A stretch of 64,000 nucleotides of DNA from Rhipidocladum racemiflorum (taxonomy: Eukaryota > Streptophyta > Magnoliopsida > Poales > Poaceae). A program made the position numbers and the translations under genes. The DNA lies in contig CM070581.1 in assembly GCA_036346355.1 (NCBI GenBank), forward strand, positions 45,155,849 to 45,219,848, written 5' to 3'. Within the stretch, counting starts at the first letter, position 1. The number at the start of each line of letters is the position of its first letter. The notes under the pieces were generated by a model. It was not told where the DNA came from and did not search any database. It worked only from the letters and a program-made list of their open reading frames with translations. Below are positions 10,053-21,611 of this stretch, in pieces.

Positions 10053-11805
10053 CGAGAAGGAATTATGCCACTTGCAATTCCTGCGTCTTTTTAATTCCTC
10101 GGCTGATGGTATAACGTGCCCCTCTGGGATCCGTACCACCTTCTCTTGTAAGAGCAAGTCAAAGATGCGGTCGCATTTGGTCACATCGAATGAGTATTTG
10201 ACCTCCGAGCCTTACTCAGCTTTAACCAGGAACATATTAACGGTTTCTTGTTCCCTTTAACCCATTCGGCTATATTGATGCCTGCTTCCTCGTCGCATCC
10301 AAGTTTTCCAACTCATATTCTACAAGGTTGATTTCTTTTTCTTTGCTGCTTTTAAATTTGTCCTTGAACCCCTTATTTTCATAGAAACAACCTTCCTGGG
10401 CCAATACCCTATGCAAGAGATGGCTTAGGTCGGTAAATTCCTGACCGCCAAATTTCTCCCATAAAGGAGGAATCAAACCTTGGAAAGCCAGATCAGCGAG
10501 TCGGTTATCGGGCAGGGCGACGCAAAAGTATCCTCCGTATTTCCCTGAATCTCTTGATGTACTCTGCTACCGATTCCCCGAATCTCTGACGCACAGAGCT
10601 TGGATCAGAGATCCATAATTCTAAGCTTCCACAAAAGAAGTATTCGTGGAATCGGTTTTTCAAATCGGTCCAAGTATTGACCGAATTTGGGGGCTAGCTG
10701 GTGAACCAAGTGAAGGCTGCACCAGACAGAGATAGCGGGAAAAGTTTTACCCAGAGCCCGTCAGAATGCGCTGCTTCCCCGCATTGCACTATGAAGCGCC
10801 TGACGTGCTCCATAGTGGTGGTTGCGTCATCCCCTGAAAAATTTGCAAAATCTGGCACCCGATACCCATTGGGGTTGGGATTCTATCAATATGATCAGGG
10901 TAGGGCTTCGTAGCCGAGAGTCCGTCCTCTCGGCTAGATGCCGAACTGGTCTCATAGGATGGTTGTGATTGCATCTGTCTAGTCGGCTTCTCCGAGCGGC
11001 GTGGCTTGTGGCGGAAGCACTGGTGGGCCTAAACCATGCCAATGCCTCCTGAGTGCGAACTCGGGTGGTCCATGATGATGTCTCCCAAGTGGGAGCTCAG
11101 GCTAATCACGGCCCTGCCTCCCGAGTGAGCGGCTGGTAGTTTGGCATGGTCTCTTGGTTGATGACTTGGTGTCTTACGGGTTCCGGCAGTGGTACGAAAG
11201 GTTCCGATTACGTGATCACCCGGTGGGAGTATTGTGTATTCGGGAGTAAATTAGGTGTAACATCCACATTGGTACCATCTATGTAAGCATGGTAATGCCT
11301 GACCTCTCTTGTCCCAGGGTCCTTGGGTAAGGTGATGGTCGATTGTGGCGGTGTGGGTGTCATGACTGCAGCCGATGGCTTGCTTTCACCCGTTGACTTC
11401 ACCCCTTGAGTACCTAGTCCAATTGAAAAGACCGGGTACGTGGGGAGGGCCTGTGGTGGCTCGAAAAGAGACCCGGCCGTCACAAGTTCCTGCGCTATCT
11501 CTTTTACACTATTTGATATCAACGGCCTAAGCGTGGTGACCAGGGTCGATGATTGGTTTAGTAGCGCATGATTTATAGATTGATCATATCCGACAATCCC
11601 CAAGGGGGTTGATCGTTGGTAGCGCCATCTTCTGAGTAATGCCGCGCCGCGTCTTCTGGTAGTAGATCAACATCATCTGCTCGAACGCCGCCTTTTGATC
11701 TTCGATTTCCTTGCGCTATTTTGGCGTTAAATCGGCCAAAGTTGGCGCGATTATCGCGTCAGTATTGACTTCGACGGAAGCGACGGTCTTTCCTGATGTT
11801 GTCAT
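10053..11805 (-). pseudogene. Gypsy-A gag (broken, C-terminal part missing)
   Basis: Capsid polyprotein of a Ty3/gypsy element. The minus-strand ATG at 11805 starts MTTSGKTVASVEVN. An in-frame TAG follows near 11729 and a frameshift near 11600. A 131-codon open frame covers 11603-11208. The conserved retrotransposon gag domain (FKNRFHEYFFCGSLELW, SVRQRFGESVAEY, RFREI type motifs) is recognisable at about 10690-10400 with further frame breaks. The sequence stops at 10053, where truncated Copia-A begins. Confidence 0.75.
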
Positions 11806-11844
11806 AATGGCTTTCTTCGTGTCCCACCGGGCGTGCCAAAAATG

Positions 11845-12592
11845 TGTTGGTGTCGAAAAACTTGACGACGGGTCGATCGCCGCCAACACACGCGAACGCC
11901 GCCGGGTTCAAGTGTGCGAGCGTGCCAGCCGATTTGATCACGCAATCGGCAAGAGACGTATCTCTCGAAGCGGTCGCTTAGAAGAACAATACAAGATTTG
12001 GTAGCAAGGCGATCCTAACCGGCTCAGAGCGAACCAGTACAGATTAGGGTAACTCAGTGTGTCTAATCAACCCTTGCGAGTTGATCAAACGAGGTAAAAG
12101 TCTACTTCCTCCAAAAAAGGCGATGCGCAACAGGATCGGGAAAGAACTAGAGCTTGGTAGGGCGTAATGCAGCAAAGATCAACAACCGGTAATGCGCAAC
12201 TTGTATTGATCAAAGTGTATTACAGAGGAAACATTACAAAACTACTGTGGCTACTCCTAATGCAATGAAAGTAGAAAAAATGATAGATTGGTTGTGATTT
12301 TGATTATTGATTTTCCTTGGTATAGCACGCCATCCTCTATTTATAGTCCGAAGACTTCGATCGTGTTCGTTACGGTCTCTCCATAACCGTATCGACCTCA
12401 TGTTCATCTTTCCATCCTGATCATAACCGTATGGGATCCGAGTCGTATTGGCTCTGGCCTTTCCTTCTAATTTTCACACGATCGCATCTTTCCAATCTTC
12501 ATCATCCGTTGCCGACCTGATTCGCGCCGCTTTGGCCCCGACTCGTGCCAAAACCGTATACACCCCGGTCGGTCAAATTTAGGTGCTAACAC
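11845..12592 (-). repeat. Gypsy-A 5' LTR
   Basis: On the minus strand it starts TGTTAGCACCTAAATTTGACC at 12592 and ends ...ACCAACA at about 11845. The following TTTTTGGCACGCCCGGTGGG leader/primer site (11821-11843) and the gag ATG fit the RIRE2/Dasheng-like layout. A TATA box lies inside. The left end of the LTR is chosen from the TG...CA rule and could be off by a few bases. No partner LTR is in the window. Confidence 0.7.
12337..12345 (-). promoter_or_regulatory. TATA box of Gypsy-A LTR
   Basis: Minus-strand TATAAATAG within the LTR, directing transcription leftwards into gag. Confidence 0.6.
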
Positions 12593-13140
12593 TACAATAC
12601 TTTTGAAAAATTCGATGAGATTAGGACCGCGTGTGCGTCTCCTCTATTCTCAGGAGGCATGAATGCATACATGCGTGTAGCGTCTACATGAATGAATGCA
12701 TGCGAGTAGTTGCTAGTTTTGTCTCTTGGTTTTAGGAGGCATGAATGTATGCGATCTAAATGTCTCCTTGGTTTTTACACGAGGTGTGAGCATCGGAAAC
12801 GAGGCGTCGAGGCGTGGCAGGCTTGGCCGTGGGTGTCAAGGCGGGCAGTGCGAGGCGCAGACCAGTGTGGGAAATGAAGTGACAAAAAAAGCAAAAATAT
12901 ACTAAGGCCTTCACCCGAACCGAACCTCACCAAAGAACTGAAACGCCCTACCAATTGAGCTACTAGCCGCTACCTAATCATATTTGCGAGAGGTTGAAAA
13001 TCACCAAAATTCGTCCAAAATTTAGAAATTTTGCTGAAATCTCGGAAATTTCATTCGAAGAAAAACATTGTTAGAAAAAACTGTGCCGAGGGCTCAAGTT
13101 GCAGTACGGCAGTACTTTGTAACTGCCGAGGAAACATTTC
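12593..13140 (+). promoter_or_regulatory. Upstream region of the LOLITA-like gene
   Basis: About 550 bp between the gypsy LTR and the pyrimidine-rich leader. It contains two similar copies of GGAGGCATGAATG (about 12654 and 12739), a tRNA-like segment (12903-12975) and an AT-rich stretch. I see no convincing TATA box at a standard distance. Gypsy-A therefore lies within about 800 bp of the gene's start codon. Confidence 0.4.
12903..12975 (-). repeat. Degenerate tRNA-like segment (possible SINE head)
   Basis: Read on the minus strand: GCGGCTAGTAGCTCAATTGG matches an internal promoter A box (TAGCTCAATTGG), and GGTTCGGTTCGG about 25 nt later resembles a B box/T loop. The D stem can pair (GCTC with GGGC is weak), but the variable region is missing, the T loop is about seven bases too close and the acceptor stem does not pair. 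Either a decayed tRNA gene or the head of a tRNA-derived SINE. Confidence 0.3.
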
Positions 13141-13369
13141 AGGTCTCCCCCACCCACCGCCGGCCCTCCTTACTCCCGAATCTCCTCCTCGCGGAGCGCC
13201 GCCGCTGCCCCTTCCCCTTCATCTCGGAGGGCCGCAGTGCCCCTTCCTTCTCCTCCCATCGCCAGCAACTCCGCCCGCATCGCCATCCGCCCAAGCTCCA
13301 CGTTCCGCATCCCCAAGAACCGGAGAGAACAGGAGTCGGAGGGAGAGGTAGAGATCGGAGAGCTAGAAG
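13141..13369 (+). other. Probable 5' UTR of the LOLITA-like gene
   Basis: C/T-rich, GC-rich leader (for example CCCCCACCCACCGCCGGCC) typical of grass 5' untranslated regions, ending in AGCTAGAAG before the ATG at 13370. The transcription start is not determined. Short overlapping open frames here are composition effects. Confidence 0.5.
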
Positions 13370-16300
13370 ATGATACTGGCCGTGCTCTTCGCCAACTCCG
13401 ACGGAAACATCCTCATCGAGCGGTACGACACTGCCCCCTTTCTCACTTCTTCAAAAGTCTCGCAACCCAACCCCGAGATCTCATCTCGCCTCCTCATGAA
13501 ATCTGCCAGTTCAATTAAATCAACGCTACCTAACAAGAATCTAGATTTCTCCGTACTGCTAAACTAACAGGTCATCTTGCGGGGGTTGGGAATTATTACA
13601 GGTTCCATGGGGTTCCTGCAGAGGAGAGGCTGCACTGGCGCTCTTTCCTCGTCAAGCTAGGTTCTGAGAACCTCAAGGGGGCCAAGAACGAGGAGCTCCT
13701 CGTTGCTTCGCACAAGTATGCATCATCATCCACCATCATATTTACTTCACCGCCCAAGAAGCAAGTCTATCTTGCTGGTCTTTCAGCAATGTTATGGTCA
13801 ATATTACGCATTGATATTCTCGCAAAATAAATAAAATACAAAATTGTGCATTGACGAGAATTTTTTTTTATTTATTTCATTGCCTGTACATGTCATTAAC
13901 TAGAATGCGTTTTGTTGTTGGTGCATTTTGCCGCATGCCAGGTACAGATCATGTCATTTAGTTGTTGAGAATTTAGTAGAAACAATAGATATAGAGTTGG
14001 GACACTTGGTGATGTAGTTTCATTACGCCGACATATCTGGTGTAAGCTGATTCAACTAGGTTAAACAACTATTTCTCTCATTAACCCTTCATGACGTCTA
14101 CCTCCTGGAAATGTTCATGTGCCGGTGTTACTGCTGCCCTAACACCTTAAGCTAATCCTTATCGTTTTGTTGGTTGTCACTGCATTTTTCTTAAGAAAAG
14201 TGCTTTGTTTGTGCTCTTCTAAGTTTTAATAATTGTTGTAGTGTCTATGAAAAATTATGTCTTCACTAACCAAAAGGTTGTTCAACAATTTTAACAATTG
14301 ATCAATGTTCAAAAAAGCTTTAGGCGGTAGGCAGGCGGAGGCCCTCTGTCTAGCGCCTAGCCTGCCTAGGCGCACCTAGGCAGAAATCGCAAAATGGGCA
14401 GACTGCAGCGAAAAACACATAACTAAGTGTGATAAAAGAGTGAAAGACACATATGAAAGATGGGATATAGTCACAAAACGTAGTCCCACACATAATATAG
14501 TTACAAAATAAAGGCTTGTTTGCTTTGGCTTTTGATTCTTGATTTTGACCCCAAAAGTTGAATAAAAAACAAACAACCCGATTTTAAAATTTGATTCTCA
14601 CAATCCAACTCACCCCTATACACTAGGATCCATTTGAAACGTGCTTCTGTGGATTTTGAGGAATACACATATGACAGATGAGAATACCATTAAACTTCAA
14701 AAGTAATTACCCACCAATGCCACTCAACCCTACCTGATCCCCACCTAAGCCGACGCCTCCTCCTCTCCCCTCGTGCTCCTTCCCCTGGTGGTGCTCCCGT
14801 GGTGGCTCCTCTCGCTCGACGCCTCCTCTCGCCCGACGCAGCCGTCGCCTCCTCTCCGACTGCCACCGCTTCCTATCCGACCGACCGTCGCCGCCTCCTC
14901 CTCTCCCCTCGTACTCTCCTGGCGGCGCTCCGGTGGCGACTCCTCTCCACCCGACGCCGCCGCCTACTCCTCTCCTCCTCCGCCGCCGCCTCCTCTCTGA
15001 TCGCTGCCGCTACCTCGCCCTCTCCGCTGGATGCCACCGCTTCCTCTCTGCCCGGCGCCGGCTCGTCCTCTCCACCGGACGACGCGGGAATGAGCTCGGA
15101 AGGCCTCTAATCGGGTAACCCTAGCCTCCCCTCTCTCTCCCACCCAGTGGCGGAGCCAGAAAGTTCCAAAGAGGGGGGCTTAAAAAAGAGAGATCCAAAT
15201 TTAACTACAATGACTATCGATATATTGTAAAATAGTTGAAATTTAAATTGTATGCAATATAAGTATGTAATTATGAAAGGAGAAAAACGTACCATTCATT
15301 GCTTCAAAAGTGTTGACAATTGATATTTACGAGTTTTCATGTTCTGAAAACGTTGTAATATATCTTCCATGTCTAACTTTGCAAACACATCTCGTTCAAT
15401 ATAGCATACCATAAGATCATTCAACCAATCATCACTTATCTTATTGCGCAAATCTGTTTTAATAATCTTCATTGCCGAGAAAGCTCTTTCAATCAGAATG
15501 CTCCTACAGTAAAATTAGTGCCAATTCAATCAGTCTATAGACCAATGGATAAACCATGTGCTTCCATGCTTGAACCATCTTTACAACGAAGCTAACAAGA
15601 TCATCACTACTTTGAAATTCATCTCTTGATTCTCTTCTCATGTCATCAACAAATAAGTGAAGTTGTTCTTCCAAAACAACACGGTCATATGCTGAAAAAT
15701 CATCAGAATATATTTCTGAAAGTCGCATAAGCTTGCCATGATCAAAGTTTGCAAATGAATCCCTCGGATCTAGACAAGCAATGCATCTCAAAAGCTCTGT
15801 AGAAGTTTCACTGAATCGACTCTCTAACTCTGTAGCAAGGGAATCAATCACAACAAGAAAAATATCAACATAATAATAATGATGATAAGTGACAAATTGC
15901 CTTTCACATCTCATATGACCTCTAGCATGCTTTCGATCTTCCATATTGGGCACTGGAATTTCTGAAGCACTACAAAACTTCTTTGCTTCTTCTAAAAGTG
16001 GTTCTCATCCGTTTTCTCTAAATTGTTGTAGACGGGCTTTCACACTAGAAAGAAGTTCCTAGGCATTAATAATGTTTTGATCCTTTTGCTGCAATAGACG
16101 TGACAAATCATTTGTCATGCTTAATATTTTGATCATGAGATGCAAGATAAACACAAAGTCAAAGGTTTCCATTGTTTCCATCAATCCATTTGCTCTCCCT
16201 CTTTGATTCATGTCAAATCCATCTTCATTAACATTCTTTAGAATCACAACATCGAATCCCACATCGTACTAAAACGAATTAGAGTTGTATGATGTGAACC

Positions 16301-19300
16301 CCATCTTGTTTCACCTGGCCTTACTAGAGAAGTCTCCTGATTCTTGCCTTTTCCTGTAACTATCTCACCTTTCTCCAATTTCTCAACCATGCGCTCATGA
16401 TGATCCTAGAGTAATGCATCTTTTCTTTTGCAAGAAGCTCCAACAATGTTGACAATCATAGTGACATAATTAAAAAAATCACTAACAACTCGACTGCTCT
16501 TTGCAACAGAAACTACTACCAATTGTAGCTGATGTGCAAAGCAATGCACATAATGAGTGTTAGAATAGTCCCACATTGGTTGTGGAAGGGCAATGGACCT
16601 AACTTATAAGTAGGGGAGTCCCTCACCTCTTAAGCTAGTTTTTGGGGTTGAGAAGGCCCTTACGATCTAACAATTGGTATCAGAGCCCGGTTCTAACATC
16701 CTTGGCCCGATGGACACTAGGGTGTGAAGGCTCGATGGACCGTGGCCCTGAGGGACCGTCGGTGTACGGTGAAGGGGCGGTGAACGGCTGAGAGACACCA
16801 ATGTGTGAAGGGGGGATTGTTAGAATAGTCCCACATTGGTTGTGGAAGGGCAATGGACCTAACTTATAAGTGGGGGAGTCCCTCACCTCTTAAGCTAGTT
16901 TTTGGGGTTGAGAAGGCCCTTACGATCCAACAATGAGCATGCGGGTTCTCATTTAAAATTAGTGCCTTTAAACCATTAAATTGACCTCGCATGTTCGATG
17001 CACCATCATAGCCTTGTCCTCTGAGTTTAGATAGAGACAAACCAAAGCGAGCAAATAACAAGTCCAAAGCTGTTTTCAGTGAAGCAGAAGATGTATCCAT
17101 AACATGCTCAACAGCAATAAATCTTTCAATTACTTGACCTCGCTTGTTAACAAACCTATAGGGAAAAAAATAAGAATGAAAATCTTATATACTTAACACT
17201 TAATAGTAACAAAACAACTAACATTATTGATACACTAACCTCAAAATCACGGCCATTTGTTCTTTAATTGATACATCTCGTGACTCATCAACCAATAGAG
17301 AGAAACAACTATCCCCAATTTCATCCATAATGACCTTTGTCACCTCATCAGCACATGATTTTACCAAGTCCTTTTGAATTGGTGGTGAAGTCATCAAATT
17401 ATTTGCTGGAGCATTATCAATTGCATGACAAACCTCTGTAACCTCATTTTTATACCATTCTAATAGTTCCTTGAAGTTACCTTTATTTGATGAACTAAAT
17501 GATTCATCATGTCCACGAAAAGCAAGACCTTGTGACAAAAGAAACCGAACAACCTTTGTAACAGCAGTTAAACGAGCTCTATATTGAACTCGCATATCAT
17601 TTGTGCAAGTTTCTATCACTTGTTGAATACTTTGCTCTTGATTTTTGAAAGCCTCACATAAGCCTCTTGCGTTATTGTGAGAACTATTGACTCCACCAAC
17701 ATGCTTACGGAATGATTCTTTCGCCTTCTTCCAATTAGAAAAACCATCCTTTGTGAACACATCATTTGCAAAACAATCAAACCCCGGTTGTTTGAAAAGA
17801 TAGCAGTAAAAGCAAAATACCGCATCTTTCTCTATGCTATACTCTAGCCAATCAAAATCATTAAACCATGTCTTTTGGAAGCTTCTTGTAGTATTTCTCT
17901 GCTGTTTACTGGGAAAATTATGACCGACTGGTTGGCATGGACCTTTTAATAAGTATGACCTTCTCACATCATCTCTAATTTTGGACTCGTATTGTTCAAT
18001 TGGCTTGCGTAATCCTGGATCGGCAACAATGTCAGTTGGGCTCAATTCAACATTAATACGAGCTTTCTTTTGTGTGGCAGAAGGATCCAAATCTCTAGGT
18101 TGAGATGGTGACTCCTCAGTCTTCTCTAATGGTATTGATGTTGACAAGGGTTTAAAGAATCTCTTCATTGAAAGAATCCACTATTGTTTAGCCAATCAAT
18201 TTATCAATCTGTAATCTGTTCATCAAGAATCCACTATTGTTTAGCCAACTAGGGTTTGAATAAGAAAATAATTAATTTCCATATAGGTGTGGGCTATATA
18301 GGGTTTACTAATTATAGTTTGGGCTATATAAGGTTTACTAATTATACGGGTGCAACAAAGGGTTGGATTTAAGAATTACCTTTACTTTGTTGCAGTAGTC
18401 AGTAGACAGCAGGGTTCAACTTTCCAAACGAAATTCGCGAAATTTCGCGAATTTCGTTCGTATCGCTTGCATGCGAAAATAAAAACCGTTTCGAATTTCG
18501 CTCAAATTCAAATTTAAATTCAAAAAATTAAAAAAATTTGAAAAAATTTATCCAAAAATTCTCCATAATTAGTATTAATAGCCTTATGACCTCTGATGTG
18601 AATATTATTTAAAAAAACGAAGTTTGAAGACGTTTTTGAGCCATTCAATTTATTTAGTAGCAATATTTGTTGAAGTATATTTAGTATAAATATTTGTTGA
18701 AGTATATTTAGTTGTCATATTTATTGAAGTATATTTAGTACCAACATTACCTTGTAAAAACCAACAGCATGAGGCAAGAAGGGCACTATCCATAAAATCA
18801 TAACCTGTATTCAGAAAGTACATATGAGTTTTTTTTAAAACCACATGTAAACTGCTAAGAGATCATTAGACTAAATCAAAATCCTCAGTTTAACTTGTTA
18901 ACAATCAATATAGAATTATATGAGACATCTGGTGATAAACCGTCTATCATTTTTTTCTATTATTTTGAGAGAGACATATCATAACTAAATATTCAACATG
19001 AATCCAAGTATTAAACAATCAACTGTAGTGCATAAAAAATAAATGAAAATACATTGTTACATGATCAGATACATATAACATAAATCATAGTTTATCAAAT
19101 AAGTGCATCATTTGAATCAGAATTTTAGATTACACCTCCACAACACACTGCATGTTTCAATATTTATTCAATTATATTTAGTAGCAATATTTGTTGAAGT
19201 ATTTTTTCAAATATTATTTTTGGCCTTTAATGGCTTTTTCCAAATTTTAAAACAATTTTTTTTTACAATTTTTCCATATTTTTTCTTCATTTCCCCCATT

Positions 19301-21611
19301 TTTTCAACTACCATCGGTTTTTCGAGTCTTTTCGAGAATTTAGTCTTTTCGAGCGTTTTGAACCCAATGTTTTTCAAGCTTTTGCGAATTTTGAGCTTTT
19401 TCGAGCTTAATTTTGAGCCATTTGAATTTAATTTCGGAGGTTTCGAGACTTTTCGACTAGATTTCAAATTCATTTGACTTTCGAACTAAGCGGTTTTGAG
19501 CGAATTTCGATTCGAATTTCGCGAATTTCGATACCGTCCGGATGTCGAAATTTGGGTTCGAAACGAAAAGTAAAACCTGGGTAGACAGCAGATATGTTCA
19601 ACTTAAAATCTGGATGGTAGACTCCTTTGCTGTGACAAAAATCAACACCATCAAGTCATCAATAAGCAGCTGAAAGTATCTACGTGCATGAGTGCATCAG
19701 CTTACAACCTGACGTCCTGACCTGCGTGTTGCCCGGACGCCCGGTCGCCGCAGATCGGGATCGCGAAGTCACGAAGAGGAAGCCGCCAACTGCCCGACTC
19801 GCCGAGACGCAAAACGGAGGAAAACGAACTGACTATCCGATTTGTTTGCTTACAACCTGACGTCCTTACCTGCGTGCTGCGTAGACTAATATGTTTTGAT
19901 GTATACGTATCAACGTCGTACTCGTATGGGGCTATGGCCTATGGGAGTATGGGCCATGGGCTCTCCCGTCTGGCTTGTATGTGCTGGGGGGGGGGGGGGT
20001 CCGCGCGTTGGGGGCTGGGTGGGCTCGAGCCCCACCGACGCCTCCGCCTCTGCTCCCACCCTCTTTTCCTCTCTTTCTCCTCACGTCAAGCGCCTAGGCG
20101 GCTACCTCCTCCGCCTGCGCCTTCTCTTCAGGCCGCCGAGCTTCGCCTAGGCTGCTCCTCCGCCTAGAGCACGATTTTTTGCCTAGGCGAGGCGGAGGGC
20201 CGCCTAATTGCACCTCTTTTTGAACACCGCAATTGATTGACAGCTCCAGAAAAGTATAACAGTCTGATCGGAATATACAGGAAAAATATTCTTCCATTCT
20301 TTTTGTCTCACCAAAAGGCTCTTCAAACATTAGTAACTATCCAGGCCTATTTTCATTTGATGCTACAAAGATCTAAATACTGGCCCATTTTCCCAGATCA
20401 GTTTCTAACTATCTATGTTTCATCTTTGGTATACACCTGTATGTCAGTGTCCGTGCTCAGTTGCTCACTGATGTGTATAGATTACTTGAATCCCTATTGA
20501 AATATGTGATATGAAAACTAAGTCATTCATTATCTAATTTGCTCTCTAGTATGCCAATCTATCATTATGAGCATCATTCCATACATATTTGCAGAATTTC
20601 AAATAGATCACTGACATTCTCAATCTGTCATTTGTATTACTGGCTACTGATATCGTGCCCAATAAACTGTAAGCCACAATACCAAATTCTTAAAATTAGC
20701 CTTCAGGCATCCTTAGAATTAACAATATGCTAGATGAAGTGACCTACGGCATATACATCTTGAATTCTAGTCCATGGTTGCCATGGCTTCAGTTTTACTG
20801 TATGCTGTGTTACTGAATAATGCTTGCCCTGTCCAAATTCTTCTCATCCAGAATAACTGATTGTTAACACTTTACCAGGTCAGTCTCTATTGTTTATACC
20901 ATTGTTGGGGACGTCTGCCTGTACATTGTTGGCAAGGATGAATATGATGAGCTTGCTTGTGAGTGTTGATTTTCTGATAATATTCTTGTTAAGTGTTGTC
21001 CCGTTTCAAACCTTTACTATCTTACCTCAATTTTACCTTATGCTTGGTACTGTGTACTGTTTGTAGTGTCCGAGGTGATTTTTGCTATTACATCAGCAGT
21101 GAAGGATGTCTGTGGAAAACCTCCTACTGAGCGCCTCTTCCTTGACAAATACGGGAGGATCTGCTTGTGCCTTGATGAGATTGTTTGGAAGGTAGAACTA
21201 TGAGTTAAATTTCTGGAGGAATGGCTCTGAGATAACTAATTGTTAATGTGTCTTCACTGTGGACTTGATCATAGAATATGGACTGCCTAGCTTTGGAATG
21301 ATTATAACAGTGTCAGTTCAATGCCTGCTGTTCTGAATTCTCTGTGCAATCATTCCATACACTCGTTGTCCAAATGTCTTGCATTTTGATCTAATTCAGA
21401 GGACCCTATGATGTTTGTGGTTGTTATGCTTGTGTGCAGTGTATTTATCTTTTACGACTTGTTACCTCTGTAAAAAAGTTTCTTGGCTTGGTATCCTTTC
21501 CCATATGATGTTTTGACCAGCTGCTTGTTGTTGATGCAGGGTCTGCTGGAGAACACCGAGAAGGACAGAGTCCGGAGGTTGATTAGGCTAAAGCCACCCG
21601 TTGAACCATGA
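13370..21611 (+). CDS. LOLITA: LOLITA-like small subunit of the TPLATE complex (longin/SNARE-like), 5 exons
   Basis: Coding exons: 13370-13422, 13602-13715, 20879-20958, 21067-21191 and 21540-21611. They total 444 nt and encode 147 residues plus TGA. All four introns begin GT and end AG, and the codon phase closes at every junction (CG|G, AA|G, T|TG, AAG|GGT). The protein starts MILAVLFANSDGNILIERFH, includes GVPAEERLHWRSFLVKLG, SVSIVYTIVGDVCLYIVG, DEYDELALSEVIF and TSAVKDVCGKPPTERLFLDK, and ends RLIRLKPPVEP. This is a longin-fold adaptin small-chain relative. From memory it closely matches the Arabidopsis LOLITA protein (At1g15370), a core subunit of the plasma-membrane TPLATE complex in clathrin-mediated endocytosis. 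The frame has no lesions. Intron 2 (13716-20878, 7163 bp) holds nested transposons. Without them it would be about 1.2 kb. The alternative name is simply 'SNARE-like superfamily protein'. Confidence 0.92.
14750..15120 (+). other. GC-rich, pyrimidine-rich interior of hAT-1
   Basis: Strongly CT/CG-rich stretch with overlapping open frames dominated by Pro, Ser, Arg and Leu (for example 14799-15110). It ends in GGGTAACCCTAGCC and looks like a 5' UTR/first-exon type sequence. It may be a captured host fragment or a compositional trait of the element. No domain is recognised and I do not call a gene. Confidence 0.35.
15296..18168 (-). pseudogene. hAT-2 transposase (TTF-type zinc finger, DUF4371, hATC), broken
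   Basis: Starts MKRFFKPLSTSIPLEKTEE at 18168 and is open for about 310 codons to 17240. It covers the TTF-type finger region (FNDFDWLEYSIEKDAVFCFYCYLF) and the first part of DUF4371 (LVDESRDVSIKEQMAVILR). A GT-AG intron (about 17239-17156) leads to RGQGYDGASNMRGQFNGLK. The TRIM (16558-16932) then splits the frame before HCFAHQLQLVVVSVAK. Further frames run through GETRWGSHHTTL to the hATC dimerisation block (ERAFSAMKIIKTDLRNK, about 15500-15430), ending at TGA 15296-15298. Stops and a frameshift before ERAFS make it non-functional. Confidence 0.85.
16558..16932 (+). mobile_element. TRIM-1: 375-bp miniature LTR retrotransposon
   Basis: Two 115-bp LTRs (16558-16672 and 16818-16932), each starting TGTTAGAATAGTCCCAC and ending AACA. 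They differ at about two positions. Between them lie a primer-binding site TGGTATCAGAGCCC (from 16675) and a polypurine tract GAAGGGGGGA (about 16807-16816). Flanked by the 5-bp duplication ATGAG (16553-16557, 16933-16937). No coding capacity. It interrupts the hAT-2 transposase and looks young. Confidence 0.95.
18410..19580. mobile_element. hAT-3: non-autonomous, AT-rich hAT-like element inside hAT-2
   Basis: Flanked by a perfect 8-bp duplication GTAGACAG (18402-18409 and 19581-19588). The ends are CAGGGTTCAACTTTCC and, reverse-complemented, CCAGGTTTTACTTTTCG, an imperfect inverted repeat. Both subterminal regions are dense in GAAATTCGCGAAATT-type motifs on opposite strands. It contains two short tandem copies of GTTGAAGTATATTTAGT near 18670-18735. 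No transposase. Confidence 0.8.

Larger units (their letters stand above)
15145..20052 (-). mobile_element. hAT-2: transposase-bearing hAT element nested in hAT-1
   Basis: The left end is CAGTGGCGGAGCC. The right end, reverse-complemented, is CAGAGGCGGAGGC (11 of 13 match). A perfect 8-bp duplication CTCCCACC lies at 15137-15144 and 20053-20060. The element is 4908 bp, of which 375 bp is a TRIM and 1171 bp is a further hAT. Transposase is coded on the minus strand. A G-run lies near the right end (about 19987-20000). Confidence 0.9.
14303..20229. mobile_element. hAT-1: non-autonomous hAT element in LOLITA intron 2 (carries hAT-2)
   Basis: The ends are CAATGTTCAAAAA on the left and, reverse-complemented, CGGTGTTCAAAAA on the right. 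The element is flanked by a perfect 8-bp duplication CAATTGAT (14295-14302 and 20230-20237), the hAT signature. Without the nested hAT-2 it would be about 1.0 kb. Subterminal regions are rich in GCCTAGGCG-type motifs on both sides (about 14324-14385 and 20090-20215), and the interior is GC-rich (14750-15120). No transposase of its own is seen. Confidence 0.85.

Noticed and set aside
13031..13351. Overlapping 92-106 codon frames upstream of the LOLITA-like ATG
   Set aside because: Pro/Ser/Arg-rich frames in several phases of a GC-rich leader; no domain or conserved start context.
13370..13567. Exon 1 read straight through as a 65-codon protein
   Set aside because: The frame past 13422 is intron 1; the splice to 13602 restores the conserved longin sequence.
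19103..19477. 124-codon Phe/Leu-rich open frame
   Set aside because: Low-complexity AT-rich interior of hAT-3; the reverse frame is equally open.
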